In this document: piece after piece, positions 9,433-17,095 of the stretch
Numbering within the stretch: position 1 is the first letter of the stretch
Layout: each line of letters opens with the position of its first letter
Source: Streptomyces sp. SID12501
GTDB taxonomy: Bacteria > Actinomycetota > Actinomycetes > Streptomycetales > Streptomycetaceae
Length of the DNA stretch: 62,112 nucleotides
Assembly: GCF_010550245.1 (NCBI RefSeq)
Contig: NZ_JAAGLU010000048.1
Span: 1-62,112, forward strand
Direction of reading: 5' to 3'
The notes under the pieces: generated by a model
Seen by the model: the letters and a program-made list of their open reading frames with translations, nothing else
Told to the model about the DNA's origin: nothing
Database searches by the model: none
Position numbers and translations under genes: made by a program

Positions 9433-9444
9433 CGAACCGGTTCG
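9433..9444. promoter_or_regulatory. LacI-type operator, perfect palindrome (hydrolase promoter)
   Basis: CGAACCGGTTCG is a perfect 12-bp palindrome with the central CG of LacI/GalR-family operators. It begins 4 bases beyond the predicted -10 box (9448-9453, minus strand), so it covers the expected transcription start of the hydrolase gene. Confidence 0.75.
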
Positions 9445-9447
9445 GCG

Positions 9448-9476
9448 AAGCTAGCACCGGGTGGTTCCGGCAGCAA
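9448..9476 (-). promoter_or_regulatory. Predicted promoter of the glycoside hydrolase gene
   Basis: On the minus strand TTGCTG (9476-9471) is followed by a 17-base spacer and TAGCTT (9453-9448), a good vegetative-type -35/-10 pair. Its start point falls inside the perfect operator at 9433-9444, giving a simple repression layout. Confidence 0.55.
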
Positions 9477-9535
9477 TCCCTCGGACACCAGGTTCTACCG
9501 GCTCGCTCAAAGGCCGCGCAATGTGGGTCGGGGTC

Positions 9536-9564
9536 TTGACAGACGTTCCGGCGGTTCTTACCTT
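9536..9564 (+). promoter_or_regulatory. Predicted promoter of the lacI-type gene
   Basis: TTGACA at 9536-9541, a 17-base spacer and TACCTT at 9559-9564 form a near-consensus promoter pointing at the repressor gene. The perfect operator at 9574-9585 overlaps its expected start site, which implies autoregulation. Confidence 0.65.
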
Positions 9565-9573
9565 CACATCACG

Positions 9574-9585
9574 CGAACCGGTTCG
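9574..9585. promoter_or_regulatory. LacI-type operator, perfect palindrome (repressor promoter)
   Basis: Second perfect copy of CGAACCGGTTCG, 10 bases downstream of the -10 box of the repressor promoter. Together with the copies at 9309 and 9433 it gives three sites spaced over about 280 bp in the divergent region. Confidence 0.75.
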
Positions 9586-9680
9586 ACACCCGGCCGCACC
9601 TCTCGTCCCACCCCACCCCTCGTAACAGGTCGGCGCTCTTTCACCCCGAGGTGTCGCACCCGTTCGAGCAAGGAGCCGTC

Positions 9681-10700
9681 GTGAACATCGGTGAGATCGC
9701 CCGGCGGGCCGGTGTCTCGCGAAGCACCGTGTCCTACGCGCTGAGCGGCAAGCGATCCGTGTCCGACGAGACCCGGCGAAGGGTTCAGGAGGTCATCGAC
9801 GAGCTGGGATACCGGCCCAACGCGAGCGCACGCGCCCTGGCCAACGGCCGGACCAGCACGATCGCTCTGGTCTTCCCGCCGGCCGGGAACCACTACACCG
9901 GGATGCAGCTTGATTTCATCGGCAGCGTCGTGGAGGCCGCGGCGGCCCACGACTACGACGTACTGCTCTCCCCGAGCGGTGCGGACAGCGACCGCTCGTT
10001 CCAGCGGCTGCTGGGGGAGCGGCGGGTCGACGGCGCGATCCTGATGGAGATCAGGCTGGAGGACGACCGGGTCGATCACCTGGCCGAACTGGCTTTCCCC
10101 TCCGTCGCCATCGGCCGCACCGCACACCCCGAGGGCAGCTGGTGGGTCGGTCTGGACCACACCGCGCTGGCGGCGGCGTGCGTCCATCACCTCGCGGATC
10201 TCGGCCACCGCAGGATCGCCTTCGTCAACCGGCCGGAGCAGTTGCTGCATGCCGGGTACGAGTCCGCGCACCGTGGACTGGACGGCTTCACCAAGGCCGC
10301 CGCCGAGCGCGGGCTGACAGCACGGACTTACTGCTGCGGGGACGATGCCGCGTCCGGCAGGGCATGCCTGGAACAGATCCTGCACGACGATCCGGCGACC
10401 ACGGCCGTGGTCACGCTGAACGAGGCCGCCCTGGGTGGCCTCTACGGAGGACTCGCCAAGGCGGGCCGCCATGTGCCACGAGACTTCTCCGTCGCCGGGG
10501 TGGTCGCCAGCAGGTGGGCGGAGACGGTGACCCCGCAGCTCACCGCGGCGGACGTACCGGCGGAGGAGATGGGCAGGCGCGCCGTCGAACTGCTGGTGGA
10601 GCGGCTCGACCACCCCGACGCGCAGCCCCGGCACCATCTTCTGGCGCCACCGATCTCACTGCGGTCCAGCACCGGGCCCGCAGGCGGCATCGCTCCCTAG
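9681..10700 (+). CDS. LacI/GalR-family transcriptional repressor (339 aa)
   Basis: GTG 9681-9683 is chosen as the start because AAGGAG lies 5 bases upstream and the protein then opens directly with the DNA-binding domain, NIGEIARRAGVSRSTVSYAL, followed by the hinge NASARALANGRT. The rest is a periplasmic-binding-protein-like sugar sensor domain ending in the usual RSSTGP tail. Length is normal. It is divergent from the secreted glycosidase and sits beside operators matching the LacI consensus, so it most likely represses both itself and the hydrolase until an oligosaccharide inducer binds. Confidence 0.9.
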   Translation: MNIGEIARRAGVSRSTVSYALSGKRSVSDETRRRVQEVIDELGYRPNASARALANGRTSTIALVFPPAGNHYTGMQLDFIGSVVEAAAAHDYDVLLSPSGADSDRSFQRLLGERRVDGAILMEIRLEDDRVDHLAELAFPSVAIGRTAHPEGSWWVGLDHTALAAACVHHLADLGHRRIAFVNRPEQLLHAGYESAHRGLDGFTKAAAERGLTARTYCCGDDAASGRACLEQILHDDPATTAVVTLNEAALGGLYGGLAKAGRHVPRDFSVAGVVASRWAETVTPQLTAADVPAEEMGRRAVELLVERLDHPDAQPRHHLLAPPISLRSSTGPAGGIAP

Positions 10701-10781
10701 GGTTGTGACCGCGAGCCCTCGTCGGGTTGGTTGGGGCGGTTGGATGGGCGATGACGCTAGTTCCAACCACTGGAGGTGTGG

Positions 10782-11121
10782 TGGCTGATCCTGTGCGGGT
10801 GCGCAGACCGACCGATCAGGAAGGGCAGAAGCCACAACAGATCGTGCGCCGGGCGGTATCAGCTCCGTGCGCTACCGGCGGGCGATGATGCTGCTGGCGT
10901 CCTGCGGCGGGAACCGCGCCCCGGTGATCGCTCAGCTGGTCCAGGCGGACGAGGACACGGTGCGGATGGTGATCCACCGGTTCAACCAGACTGGGCGGGC
11001 CTGCCCGGACCCACGATGGCCGGGGAAGCCGGCCCCGCCGGTCGCTCCAGACCGGTGCCTCACCGACGGTGAGCCGCAGGTGCCCCTGCCCCTGCCTCAG
11101 CCGGGCGATGCCCTTGCTCTT
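10782..11121 (+). pseudogene. IS630-family transposase, N-terminal remnant with frameshifts
   Basis: GTG 10782 (after GGAGGTGT) begins ADPVRVRRPTDQEGQKPQQI, and after a frameshift near 10850 the homology continues as SVRYRRAMMLLAS, GNRAPVIAQLVQADEDTVR and VIHRFNQTGRACPDPRW. This is the helix-turn-helix region of a Streptomyces IS630/Tc1-type transposase. A further shift follows near 11030, and everything beyond 11121 is replaced by the IS5 element. The DDE catalytic domain is absent, so this is a dead fragment. Confidence 0.75.
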
Positions 11122-11131
11122 AGAAGTCATC

Positions 11132-11629
11132 TCATTTGGTGAGTCGGCGGTAGCAGATGAGGGTGCAGGCGATGGCGGCGAAGGCGAGGAAGTGTTCGGC
11201 TTTGCGTTCGTAGCGGCGGTGGAGTCTGCGACAGCCGGCGAGCCAGGCCACTGAGCGTTCTACGACCCAGCGGTGACGGCCCAGGCGAGTAGAGGACTCG
11301 ACGCCGCATCGGGCCAGACGGTGCGTGATGCCCCGCCCGCGGAGCCATTGCCGCAGCTGGCGGTAGTCGTAGCCCTTGTCGCCGTGCGGCTTGCCGGGCT
11401 TACGGCGGCGCGGCCCGCGCCGCGAGCGGATCGGCGGGATACCCCGCACGAGCGGCTCCAGTCCCTGGCTGTCGTGCAGGTTCGCACCCGAGATACCGAC
11501 TGACAGTGGCAGACCGGTGCGCTCGGTGATCAAATGGATCTTCGACCCGTACTTGCCGCGATCCACAGGATTCGGACCTGTCAGATCCCCCTTTTCATCG
11601 CCCGCATGTTCACCGAGTCGATCGCGCAC
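11132..11629 (-). CDS. IS5/IS427 transposase, OrfB (DDE domain)
   Basis: This frame holds the catalytic half of the transposase: PNPVDRGKYGSKIHLITERTG followed by VGISGANLHDSQ (second acidic residue region), GDKGYDYRQL and the C-terminal RRWVVERSVAWLAGCRRL-like segment with the catalytic Glu (here RHRWVVERSVAWL). It overlaps the 3' end of OrfA by about 49 bp in another frame and is probably made by programmed -1 or +1 frameshifting, as in other IS427 elements, rather than from its own start. No lesion is visible. Confidence 0.85.
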   Translation of the reverse strand: MRDRLGEHAGDEKGDLTGPNPVDRGKYGSKIHLITERTGLPLSVGISGANLHDSQGLEPLVRGIPPIRSRRGPRRRKPGKPHGDKGYDYRQLRQWLRGRGITHRLARCGVESSTRLGRHRWVVERSVAWLAGCRRLHRRYERKAEHFLAFAAIACTLICYRRLTK

Positions 11630-11940
11630 CGCGACCAGTCAAGCTCGCCGCGGGATCCGAGTTCGTCGAGCACCAGGCGGTGGAGCTTGGCCCACACCCT
11701 GGCCTTCGTCCACTCGGTGAAGCGTCGGTGAGCCGTCGCGCCGGACGGCCCGAACGACGCAGTCGGCAACTGCTGCCATGTGCAGCCCGAGGTTGCCACG
11801 AAGACGATTGCGGCCAGCACTTCGCGGTCGCCATGCCGACGTCGGCCACCACCCTGGGGCCGTGACGGAGCCTCCGGAACCACCCGCTGAAACAGCTCCC
11901 ACAACTCATCCGGCACCAGCCGCTCAACGATCCTCACCAC
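11581..11940 (-). CDS. IS5/IS427 transposase, OrfA (DUF4096 domain)
   Basis: 119 aa opening MVRIVERLVPDELWELFQ, the DUF4096 N-terminal domain of IS5-type transposases, then REVLAAIVFVATSGCTWQQL and the first catalytic region near WSRCAIDSVNMRA. The end of this frame overlaps OrfB; the fused product would be a complete IS5-type transposase of about 270 aa. Spacing to the terminal repeat (about 35 bp) is normal for the group. Confidence 0.85.
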   Translation of the reverse strand: MVRIVERLVPDELWELFQRVVPEAPSRPQGGGRRRHGDREVLAAIVFVATSGCTWQQLPTASFGPSGATAHRRFTEWTKARVWAKLHRLVLDELGSRGELDWSRCAIDSVNMRAMKRGI

Positions 11941-11978
11941 GACCGCCAGCTTACCCAGCCAAATGAGATGACTTCTTA

Positions 11979-12169
11979 CTGACGGACTGCGTGACCGCCC
12001 CGCCGATGTTCTTCGTGAACCCCATGACCCGCAGCACCTGGCCGTTCTCGAAGTCCACGATGTCCTGAGCGGGCGTACGGCGTCTGATCCACGTCCAGCG
12101 CAACAACACGTCCAGCATGGTCTGCGTACCCGCGGCCCGCCGTGCCACCGGTCTGCCGTCTCTCGCCAA
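11979..12169 (-). pseudogene. Small hypothetical protein, 3' end cut by IS5
   Basis: TTG 12167-12169 is preceded by GGAGG seven bases upstream and begins ARDGRPVARRAAGTQTMLDV; the body VLLRWTWIRRRTPAQDIVDF and GQVLRVMGFTKNIGGAVTQSV looks like real protein. The frame enters the IS5 inverted repeat after about 63 codons and stops by chance nine codons later. It follows the 12190-12705 gene by 20 bp on the same strand and is probably its operon partner. No family recognised. Confidence 0.45.
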
Positions 12170-12189
12170 TTCTCATCCTCCGTGGAAAT

Positions 12190-12705
12190 TCATCGTGACC
12201 GTGCCTTCTGCTGTTTCGCGAGGCGATCCGCCAGGGCGGTGCGAAAGTGGGAAAAGCGAGTTTCGTCCTCTTCGAGGATCTCGATAATGTCCAACGCGTT
12301 CTCCGTGTCTCCCGACATCGCCTCGCGGTAGAGCACCCACAGCCCTTCTCGAGCTCTCTCGCAACACTCCTCGTCGAGATTCTCCCGCCCTGCTGCCGTC
12401 TCACTGGAATGCGATTCCCCGGAAACCGCGAACAGCAGAGTCACCAGGAAATGACTGCGCACGAACGGCGCGAGTTCCTCGGTGAGCGCGGCCAGGATCA
12501 CGGAGACGGCCGGGACCGCCGCCTCGAACAGCATCGACTGGACTTCGACGTGCCCGTCCAGCCGGTAACCGACCGCGTGCTGGGGCGATTTCGCCTCCAG
12601 CAGCTTGCGAAAGGTCACCGGAAGGTGCGCCGCACCGTCGCCGCAACCGCACCGCAACCCCGACCAGTTGTACCTCTCCAGCTCAAGCAGAGCCGTACTC
12701 AGCAC
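12190..12705 (-). CDS. Hypothetical acidic protein (171 aa)
   Basis: GTG 12703-12705 follows a strong TAGGAGG site five bases upstream. The protein is soluble, acidic and helix-rich (ALLELERYNWSGLRCGCGDG, then VQSMLFEAAVPAVSVILAAL and ERAREGLWVLYREAMSGD), a profile like HEAT-type immunity proteins of polymorphic-toxin loci, but no family can be assigned. The CGCG pair near residue 20 could bind metal. It is the upstream member of a two-gene unit whose second gene is truncated by the IS5 element. Confidence 0.55.
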   Translation of the reverse strand: MLSTALLELERYNWSGLRCGCGDGAAHLPVTFRKLLEAKSPQHAVGYRLDGHVEVQSMLFEAAVPAVSVILAALTEELAPFVRSHFLVTLLFAVSGESHSSETAAGRENLDEECCERAREGLWVLYREAMSGDTENALDIIEILEEDETRFSHFRTALADRLAKQQKARSR

Positions 12706-13298
12706 CTTTGCCTCCTACATGCTGTGGCCCGGTTTTGTCGCCGGAAGGGCTCCGGGAACGAACGATTCCAGCTCGCGATCAACATCCTGCGAGCGGCAGG
12801 CCACCCCAGCACCGCCGCCGGGATCCGCGAGATGTCCAACGATTCAAGATCTCAGACTTTGCGACAACCCTGCCCGACCTCTACCAGGACCGCCGCCAGT
12901 ACGTGTGGAACAACGACCACGACACCGCCACCCTGCGCAACGACCACGGACGCTTCATCGACGACGAGCCCTGGGGCCGCGACCGCGACCACCGCCACGA
13001 TGACGCCCAGCGCCCACACCACCACACGCCAGGAGCAGGCAGCTGACCACGCCATCCGGCCCCGCACGTGAGATGACGGCGCGCCCGGCCTGCAACGGCC
13101 TGGCGCACCGCGGGCGTGAGGTGTGAGGCTCCACGGGGCCGGCGTGGTCGGCCCGACCACGCCCCAGACTGAGGCATGGTGAGGTGCCGCTGCCGCCTTC
13201 GCGGAACAGCGGAACTACGGCACCTCCTCGACCCCGCATAGGTGCCAAAACCCTGGCGTTCGCCGAGAGTCCCGATACCGGTGACCTATAATTAACTG
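12706..13298. other. Gene-poor interval with an unassigned protein-like fragment
   Basis: About 590 bp without a supportable complete gene. On the plus strand, 12838-13046 reads FKISDFATTLPDLYQDRRQY then VWNNDHDTATLRNDHGRFID and a His-rich tail ending at 13046; the composition suggests the tail of a lost gene, but there is no credible start and no family match I can name. The remainder (13047-13298) shows nothing. Confidence 0.35.
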
Positions 13299-13317
13299 TC
13301 TATGGAAGATAATTCTT
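13291..13317. promoter_or_regulatory. AT-rich candidate MarR operator upstream of the 13331 gene
   Basis: An unusually AT-rich stretch begins ATTAACTGTCTATGG and continues into AGATAATTCTT just before the MarR start codon. It contains TCTATGGAAG (13299-13308), whose exact reverse complement CTTCCATAGA recurs at 15524-15533 before the radical SAM gene. Position and recurrence suggest a binding site for the adjacent regulator. Confidence 0.45.
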
Positions 13318-13330
13318 TGGAAGATGTGTG

Positions 13331-13846
13331 ATGGCTGACGCTGACCTGAAGCTGCTGTACCGGGAGCTGGTCTCGCTGGAGATCGAGTTGTGGGACGGCA
13401 TTGAGGGGCGGTTGCGGACGGAGTACGACTTGGCGCTGACCTCGTTCGAGGTGCTGCACCTGCTGTTGCGGCGGCCGGGGCGACGGATCCAGGACATCGC
13501 GGAGGAGTTCTCGATCACGGTGGGCGGCACGAGCAAGGTCGTCGACCGTCTGGAGGCGGCGGGCCTGTGTGGGCGGCGAGCCAATCCGAACGACCGCCGT
13601 TCCTCGATCGTCGAGCTCACCCCTGAGGGGCAGAAGCTGGTGGACGGGGCGCTGAAGGTCTTCGAGGAGGAGCTGGAACTGCGGATCGGGTCGGTGATTC
13701 CCGAGGAGTCGGTACGTGAGGTGACCGCGGTCCTCAGTACGCTGCGGGCGGCCGGCCGTGCTCTGGACGCGGAGCGGAAGGCCGAGAGTCAGACGCCGGT
13801 TCCGGCGATGCGGGCGCCGAAGCAGCCCGGCCGGTCGGCCTCGTGA
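13331..13846 (+). CDS. MarR-family transcriptional regulator (171 aa)
   Basis: ATG 13331 is preferred to the GTG three bases earlier because GGAAG lies 7 bases upstream. The winged helix spans about residues 30-100: LTSFEVLHLLLRRPGRRIQD, the recognition region FSITVGGTSKVVDRLEAAGL and the wing with NPNDRRSSIVELTPEG. The C-terminal helices form the dimer interface; a 25-residue basic tail is extra. It is convergent with the PPOX-SnoaL-VOC operon and shares an upstream motif with the radical SAM gene, so either could be its target. Confidence 0.85.
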   Translation: MADADLKLLYRELVSLEIELWDGIEGRLRTEYDLALTSFEVLHLLLRRPGRRIQDIAEEFSITVGGTSKVVDRLEAAGLCGRRANPNDRRSSIVELTPEGQKLVDGALKVFEEELELRIGSVIPEESVREVTAVLSTLRAAGRALDAERKAESQTPVPAMRAPKQPGRSAS

Positions 13847-13864
13847 GCCAGAGCGTCTCGGGCA

Positions 13865-13932
13865 CGACAACGGGCGGCTGGTGCCGGGCAGGTGGCGATG
13901 TTCACCTGCCCCGCACCAGCCGCCCGTTGTCG
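13865..13932. terminator. Strong bidirectional terminator hairpin
   Basis: A 30-bp inverted repeat (13865-13894 with 13903-13932, one mismatch) encloses an 8-base loop. It lies exactly between the convergent MarR gene and the PPOX gene and reaches the last codon of the latter, so it probably stops transcription from both sides. Confidence 0.85.
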
Positions 13933-13933
13933 T

Positions 13934-14359
13934 TCAGTCGGCGATGCCGTTGAAGGCGATGACTTTGTCGATGTGGGCGCGGACGAGGAGGTTGCCGGGG
14001 CCGCCGTTGCGGGCGGCGTACTCCTGGGTGCGGTCTTCGCCCATGTAGCGGGCGCCGAGGAGACCGCCCCAGTGCAGCATCTCGTCTGGGTTCGCGGAGG
14101 TCTCGGTGAGCCCTTGGAGGATGACGAACGCGTATGGGGGGTGGTCGTCGTCGACGCAGAGGGCGAAGCGTCCGTCGCGGGCGAGGTTGCGGCCCTTGAC
14201 GCCCTCCTTCTCGGTGGTGAGCACGATGTCGTCGCCGTCGAGAAGGAACCAGACCGGGGTGACGTGCGGACTGCCGTCGGCCCGGACGGTCGACAGCTTG
14301 CCGGTGCGGGTGCCGTGCGTGACGAATGCCCGCCACTGTCCGTCGGTCATCTTCCGCAT
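13934..14359 (-). CDS. PPOX-class F420-dependent oxidoreductase (141 aa)
   Basis: ATG 14357-14359 has GAAAGG six bases upstream. The protein follows the split-barrel flavin-binding pattern: GTRTGKLSTVRADGSPHVTP, VWFLLDGDDIVLTTEKEG, GRNLARDGRFALCVDDDHPP and a C-terminal YMGEDRTQEYAARNG helix. Relatives reduce substrates with coenzyme F420 or, less often, FMN. It is the last gene of a three-gene minus-strand unit after a SnoaL-like and a VOC protein, and could process the same small molecule. Length is typical. Confidence 0.85.
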   Translation of the reverse strand: MRKMTDGQWRAFVTHGTRTGKLSTVRADGSPHVTPVWFLLDGDDIVLTTEKEGVKGRNLARDGRFALCVDDDHPPYAFVILQGLTETSANPDEMLHWGGLLGARYMGEDRTQEYAARNGGPGNLLVRAHIDKVIAFNGIAD

Positions 14360-14430
14360 GCGATGCCTTTCACTCTGGTGGGGCCGTTCGCCACCCCAAG
14401 GCCGGGCCGGCTCGGGATGCGCAGTGGGTG

Positions 14431-14826
14431 TCAGCGGCCCCAGAAGGCGTCTTCGGCGTTCTGGGCGCTGGAGAAGAGCCACATCTCGGTGATCTTGCCG
14501 TTCTGGATGCGCAGGAGGTCCACGCCGTCCATGGCCATGGACGTGTCGCCGCGGCGGCCGGTGAAGTGGATGGTGGCGGCGACCAGGTCGCCGTTGCCCA
14601 TGAGGGAGTGGATCTTGTCGATGGCGAAGCTGCCCTGGCTGGCCTCCATCATGCCGCCGAGCATCTGGAAAACGGCGTCCCGGCCCTTGTGGTCCCCCGA
14701 GAACTGGTTGGCGCCGGGCTGGTGCCAGACGATCTCTTCGTCGAGGAGGCTGCCGAGGGCGGCCATGTCTCCGGTCTGTACGGCCTGGAAGTAGGCGCGG
14801 GCCAGGTCGAGGTTGGCAGTGGTCAT
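14431..14826 (-). CDS. SnoaL-like / NTF2-like protein (131 aa)
   Basis: ATG 14824-14826 follows AAGGAG by six bases. The sequence LARAYFQAVQTGDMAALGSL, LDEEIVWHQPGANQFSGDHK and GVDLLRIQNGKITEMWLF is the standard SnoaL/ketosteroid isomerase-like alpha+beta fold. Family members act as cyclases, isomerases or hydrolases, or simply bind ligands. It lies between the VOC and PPOX genes on the same strand (151 bp and 71 bp gaps). The specific reaction cannot be told from sequence. Confidence 0.85.
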   Translation of the reverse strand: MTTANLDLARAYFQAVQTGDMAALGSLLDEEIVWHQPGANQFSGDHKGRDAVFQMLGGMMEASQGSFAIDKIHSLMGNGDLVAATIHFTGRRGDTSMAMDGVDLLRIQNGKITEMWLFSSAQNAEDAFWGR

Positions 14827-14977
14827 CGTGGTCTCCTTGGGTTCGGTCGGGATCATCGGGAACCTCCCGGTCGGGGGAACGGTGGTACGAGGCAGGCCGG
14901 AAGGGGCACAGGTTGCGGTGCCGCCCGCTCTCTGAAGGGCAGCTGGCGACGGGGCGGCCGGCGGCCCGTGGTCGGGC

Positions 14978-15358
14978 TTACGGGGCGGGTGCGGAGAAGA
15001 CGCCGAAGTGGTTGCCGGCGGTGTCCTCCAGCCGGGCGAAGGTGAGGCCCGCGGAGTCGGAGACCGGCTCCATGAGGACCGTGGCGCCGAGTTCACGGCC
15101 GCGCTCGACAGTCGCGGCGACGTCCTGGACCAGGACGTAGAAGATCGCGTAGTTGGGAAATTTGCCCTCCGACTCCCACATGCCGCCGGTCGGCTGCCCG
15201 GCGCCCGGCGTCGTCACGGAGTGGTAGGTCACGCCGGGGGTGTTGGTGTTGAGGGCGTACTTCCAGTCGAAGAGCCCGCCGTAGAACTCCCTGACCTTCT
15301 CGGGCTGGTCGGTGCCGAACTCGAACCACGCAACCGAGTTGAAGGCGGGGACCGTCAT
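14978..15358 (-). CDS. VOC-family (glyoxalase/bleomycin-resistance-like) protein (126 aa)
   Basis: Second of two nearby ATGs (15356-15358) is chosen because AAGGAG lies eight bases upstream; the first is only three bases from that site. A single VOC module is visible: VAWFEFGTDQPEKVREFYGG, LFDWKY and the closing GATVLMEPVSDSAG and FARLEDTAGNHFGVF. Functions in this family range from drug binding to dioxygenation. It heads a three-gene unit with SnoaL-like and PPOX genes; the upstream 80 bases contain an AT-rich segment (15370-15395) suited to a promoter. Confidence 0.85.
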   Translation of the reverse strand: MTVPAFNSVAWFEFGTDQPEKVREFYGGLFDWKYALNTNTPGVTYHSVTTPGAGQPTGGMWESEGKFPNYAIFYVLVQDVAATVERGRELGATVLMEPVSDSAGLTFARLEDTAGNHFGVFSAPAP

Positions 15359-15511
15359 GACATGCACTCCTTATCATCCGAAAAAGTATGATATCCAACT
15401 CTTTGCGACAGGCTGAATCCAGGCGGTGACCGCCGCCCTTGGGGGCTCGCGAGAACCCGGCAGAGGTGGCGGGCTCCGAACCGGTCCGGTGTCCAGCAAA
15501 TCATTTCCATT

Positions 15512-15533
15512 CCATGGAAGCAACTTCCATAGA
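15512..15533. promoter_or_regulatory. Repeated TTCCATAG/TTCCATGGAA motif before the radical SAM gene
   Basis: CCATGGAAG at 15512-15520 and CTTCCATAGA at 15524-15533 lie in an AT-rich patch about 110 bases upstream of the radical SAM start. The second is the exact reverse complement of a 10-mer in front of the MarR gene, so both promoters may share a regulator. Confidence 0.4.
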
Positions 15534-15644
15534 TTATTGTTCCGTGTGTATGGGTTCGGTGGCCTGCGGTCTGCCGGCCCTCGGACAGCACGGGACCCCG
15601 GCACGTCGGACACGGACCGCCGGGCCGCAGGAAGGAAGTACGTC

Positions 15645-16526
15645 ATGGAGCCGGTCGAGATCGAGGCGAAGACCCTGATCCAGAAGTCGAAGACCCCGTC
15701 GAACGACTACGTCATCAACCCCTACACCGGCTGCGTGCTGGGCTGTGCCTACTGCTTCGCCAGCTTCGCCGGGCGCCAGTTCGGCCGGTCCGTCAAGGAG
15801 TGGGGCGACTACCTGTACGTGAAGAAGAACGCGGTCGAGCTCGCCCGCAAGGAGCTGGCGAAGATGCCGCAGGACAAGCGGCGGGGCACGATGCTGCTCA
15901 GCTCGGTCACCGACCCCTACCAGGGCCACGAGACGAAGTACCGGCTCACCCGCGGCATCCTGCGCGAACTGCAAGCGGTCGCGTACCCGGGCCTGGTCCG
16001 CATCCTCACCAAGTCGCCCGTCGTCACCCGCGACATCGACCTGCTCACCAGCCTGCCGCGCGCCGAGGTCGGCATGACCGTGACCACCACCGACGACAAG
16101 GTCAGCCGCTGGCTGGAGGTCCGCGCCCCGCTCGCCTCCCGCCGCCTGCGCACCCTGGCCGAGCTCAACGAGGCCGGCATTCGCACCTACGCCTTCGTCG
16201 GCCCGCTCCTACCCCACTTCGCCACCCAGCCCGAACTCCTGGACGACCTCTTCGGCCGGCTCGTCGAGGCCGGGGTGAGAGAGGTGTTCATGGAGCACAT
16301 CAACCTCAAGCGGTACATCCGTGAGCGTATGGACCAGGTCCTCGCCGACGAGCCCGAAGACGTCCGCGAGGCGTACCTCCAGGCGCGGACCAAAGAGCAC
16401 CGCGAACAGCTCGACGCGATCGTGGCGGAGCTGCTGGACAAGCACGGACTGCGGCTGCGCTTCGAGGAGGTCGTCCACCACGACGACAACGACGCCCTGC
16501 GCCAGAGGCTCGCATCCTCGGCGTGA
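15645..16526 (+). CDS. SPL-family radical SAM protein (293 aa)
   Basis: ATG 15645 follows GAAGGAAG by about seven bases. The radical SAM cluster motif is NPYTGCVLGCAYCFASF (C-x3-C-x2-C, about residues 25-34), followed by the SPL-group features LLSSVTDPYQGHETKYRLTR and LTKSPVVTRDIDLLTSL. Relatives resemble spore photoproduct lyase and the Rv2578c group; the substrate of the actinobacterial members is uncertain, with DNA repair the usual guess. It stands alone, with a MarR-type motif in its promoter. Complete and of normal length. Confidence 0.85.
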   Translation: MEPVEIEAKTLIQKSKTPSNDYVINPYTGCVLGCAYCFASFAGRQFGRSVKEWGDYLYVKKNAVELARKELAKMPQDKRRGTMLLSSVTDPYQGHETKYRLTRGILRELQAVAYPGLVRILTKSPVVTRDIDLLTSLPRAEVGMTVTTTDDKVSRWLEVRAPLASRRLRTLAELNEAGIRTYAFVGPLLPHFATQPELLDDLFGRLVEAGVREVFMEHINLKRYIRERMDQVLADEPEDVREAYLQARTKEHREQLDAIVAELLDKHGLRLRFEEVVHHDDNDALRQRLASSA

Positions 16527-16562
16527 CTATGACCGTGTCCGGGCCGCCGGACCAGGCGTACG

Positions 16563-16735
16563 TCAGGCGGTGACGCCAGGCTCGGGATCCGGCACCGCCA
16601 TGGCCCAGGCTCCCATGGCCTCCAGGACCGCGCGCAGCCCCTCGCTGAGAGGGGTCAGCGCGTACTCGACGCGCGGCGGGATCTCCGCGTAGGCCGTGCG
16701 GGTGACGATGCCGTGCCGCTCGAACTGGCGCAGCC
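16563..16735 (-). pseudogene. HxlR-type regulator, C-terminal fragment
   Basis: Minus-strand residues LRQFERHGIVTRTAYAEIPP then RVEYALTPLSEGLRAVLEAM are the wing and last helix of an HxlR DNA-binding domain, ending at 16563. Upstream of about 16735 the frame changes abruptly into the neighbouring plus-strand fragment, so the N-terminal half with the recognition helix is gone. Not functional. Confidence 0.75.
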
Positions 16736-16744
16736 GTGCCGCCG

Positions 16745-17095
16745 CGCGACCCTGGCCGCTGGCCTGGCCGGCAGCGGCACGTCCGACGCGGTCATCGCGC
16801 CCGAGCTCCACCTCGAGAACCTGCTCATGCCGCACGTCATCGGCTCGGTCCGCGAGCGCGGCGTACTGCTCTACCGGATCCGGCCCGACTTCCCCGCCTC
16901 CTGGGCCTCACACCTGGACGCCGCCGACGCCGCCCTGCTCGACGGCACGGACGTCACCGGCGTGGTCTCCGTCGGCCAATACCCGGCGATCAGGGGGCCG
17001 GATCTGGCCGAGGCGTTCGGCGCCCGGCTCGGACGCGACGTGGTCTTCGACCAGATCACCGCCGAGGAGCTCCGTACCTCAATGGCTCCCCTGAT
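16745..17095 (+). pseudogene. NmrA-like NAD(P)-binding protein, internal fragment
   Basis: The plus-strand frame reads VIAPELHLENLLMPHVIGSV, then YRIRPDFPASWASHLDAADA and GVVSVGQYPAIRGPDLAEAF, which is the C-terminal half of an NmrA/SDR-a type protein. Both ends are missing: the Rossmann GxxGxxG part is lost at the HxlR junction, and ligase-like sequence on the other strand begins at about 17096. HxlR and NmrA genes are often divergent, so one deletion across the shared promoter explains both fragments. Confidence 0.65.

Larger units (their letters stand above)
11123..11975 (-). mobile_element. Intact IS5-family element, IS427 group (853 bp)
   Basis: Inverted repeats GAAGTCATCTCATTTGG (11123-11139) and CCAAATGAGATGACTTC (11959-11975) match perfectly over 17 bp. 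The flanks carry the 3-bp duplication TTA at 11120-11122 and 11976-11978, the TNA-type target used by the IS427 group. Two overlapping transposase frames lie between. The element separates an IS630 remnant from a small gene whose 3' end it removed or displaced. Confidence 0.9.
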
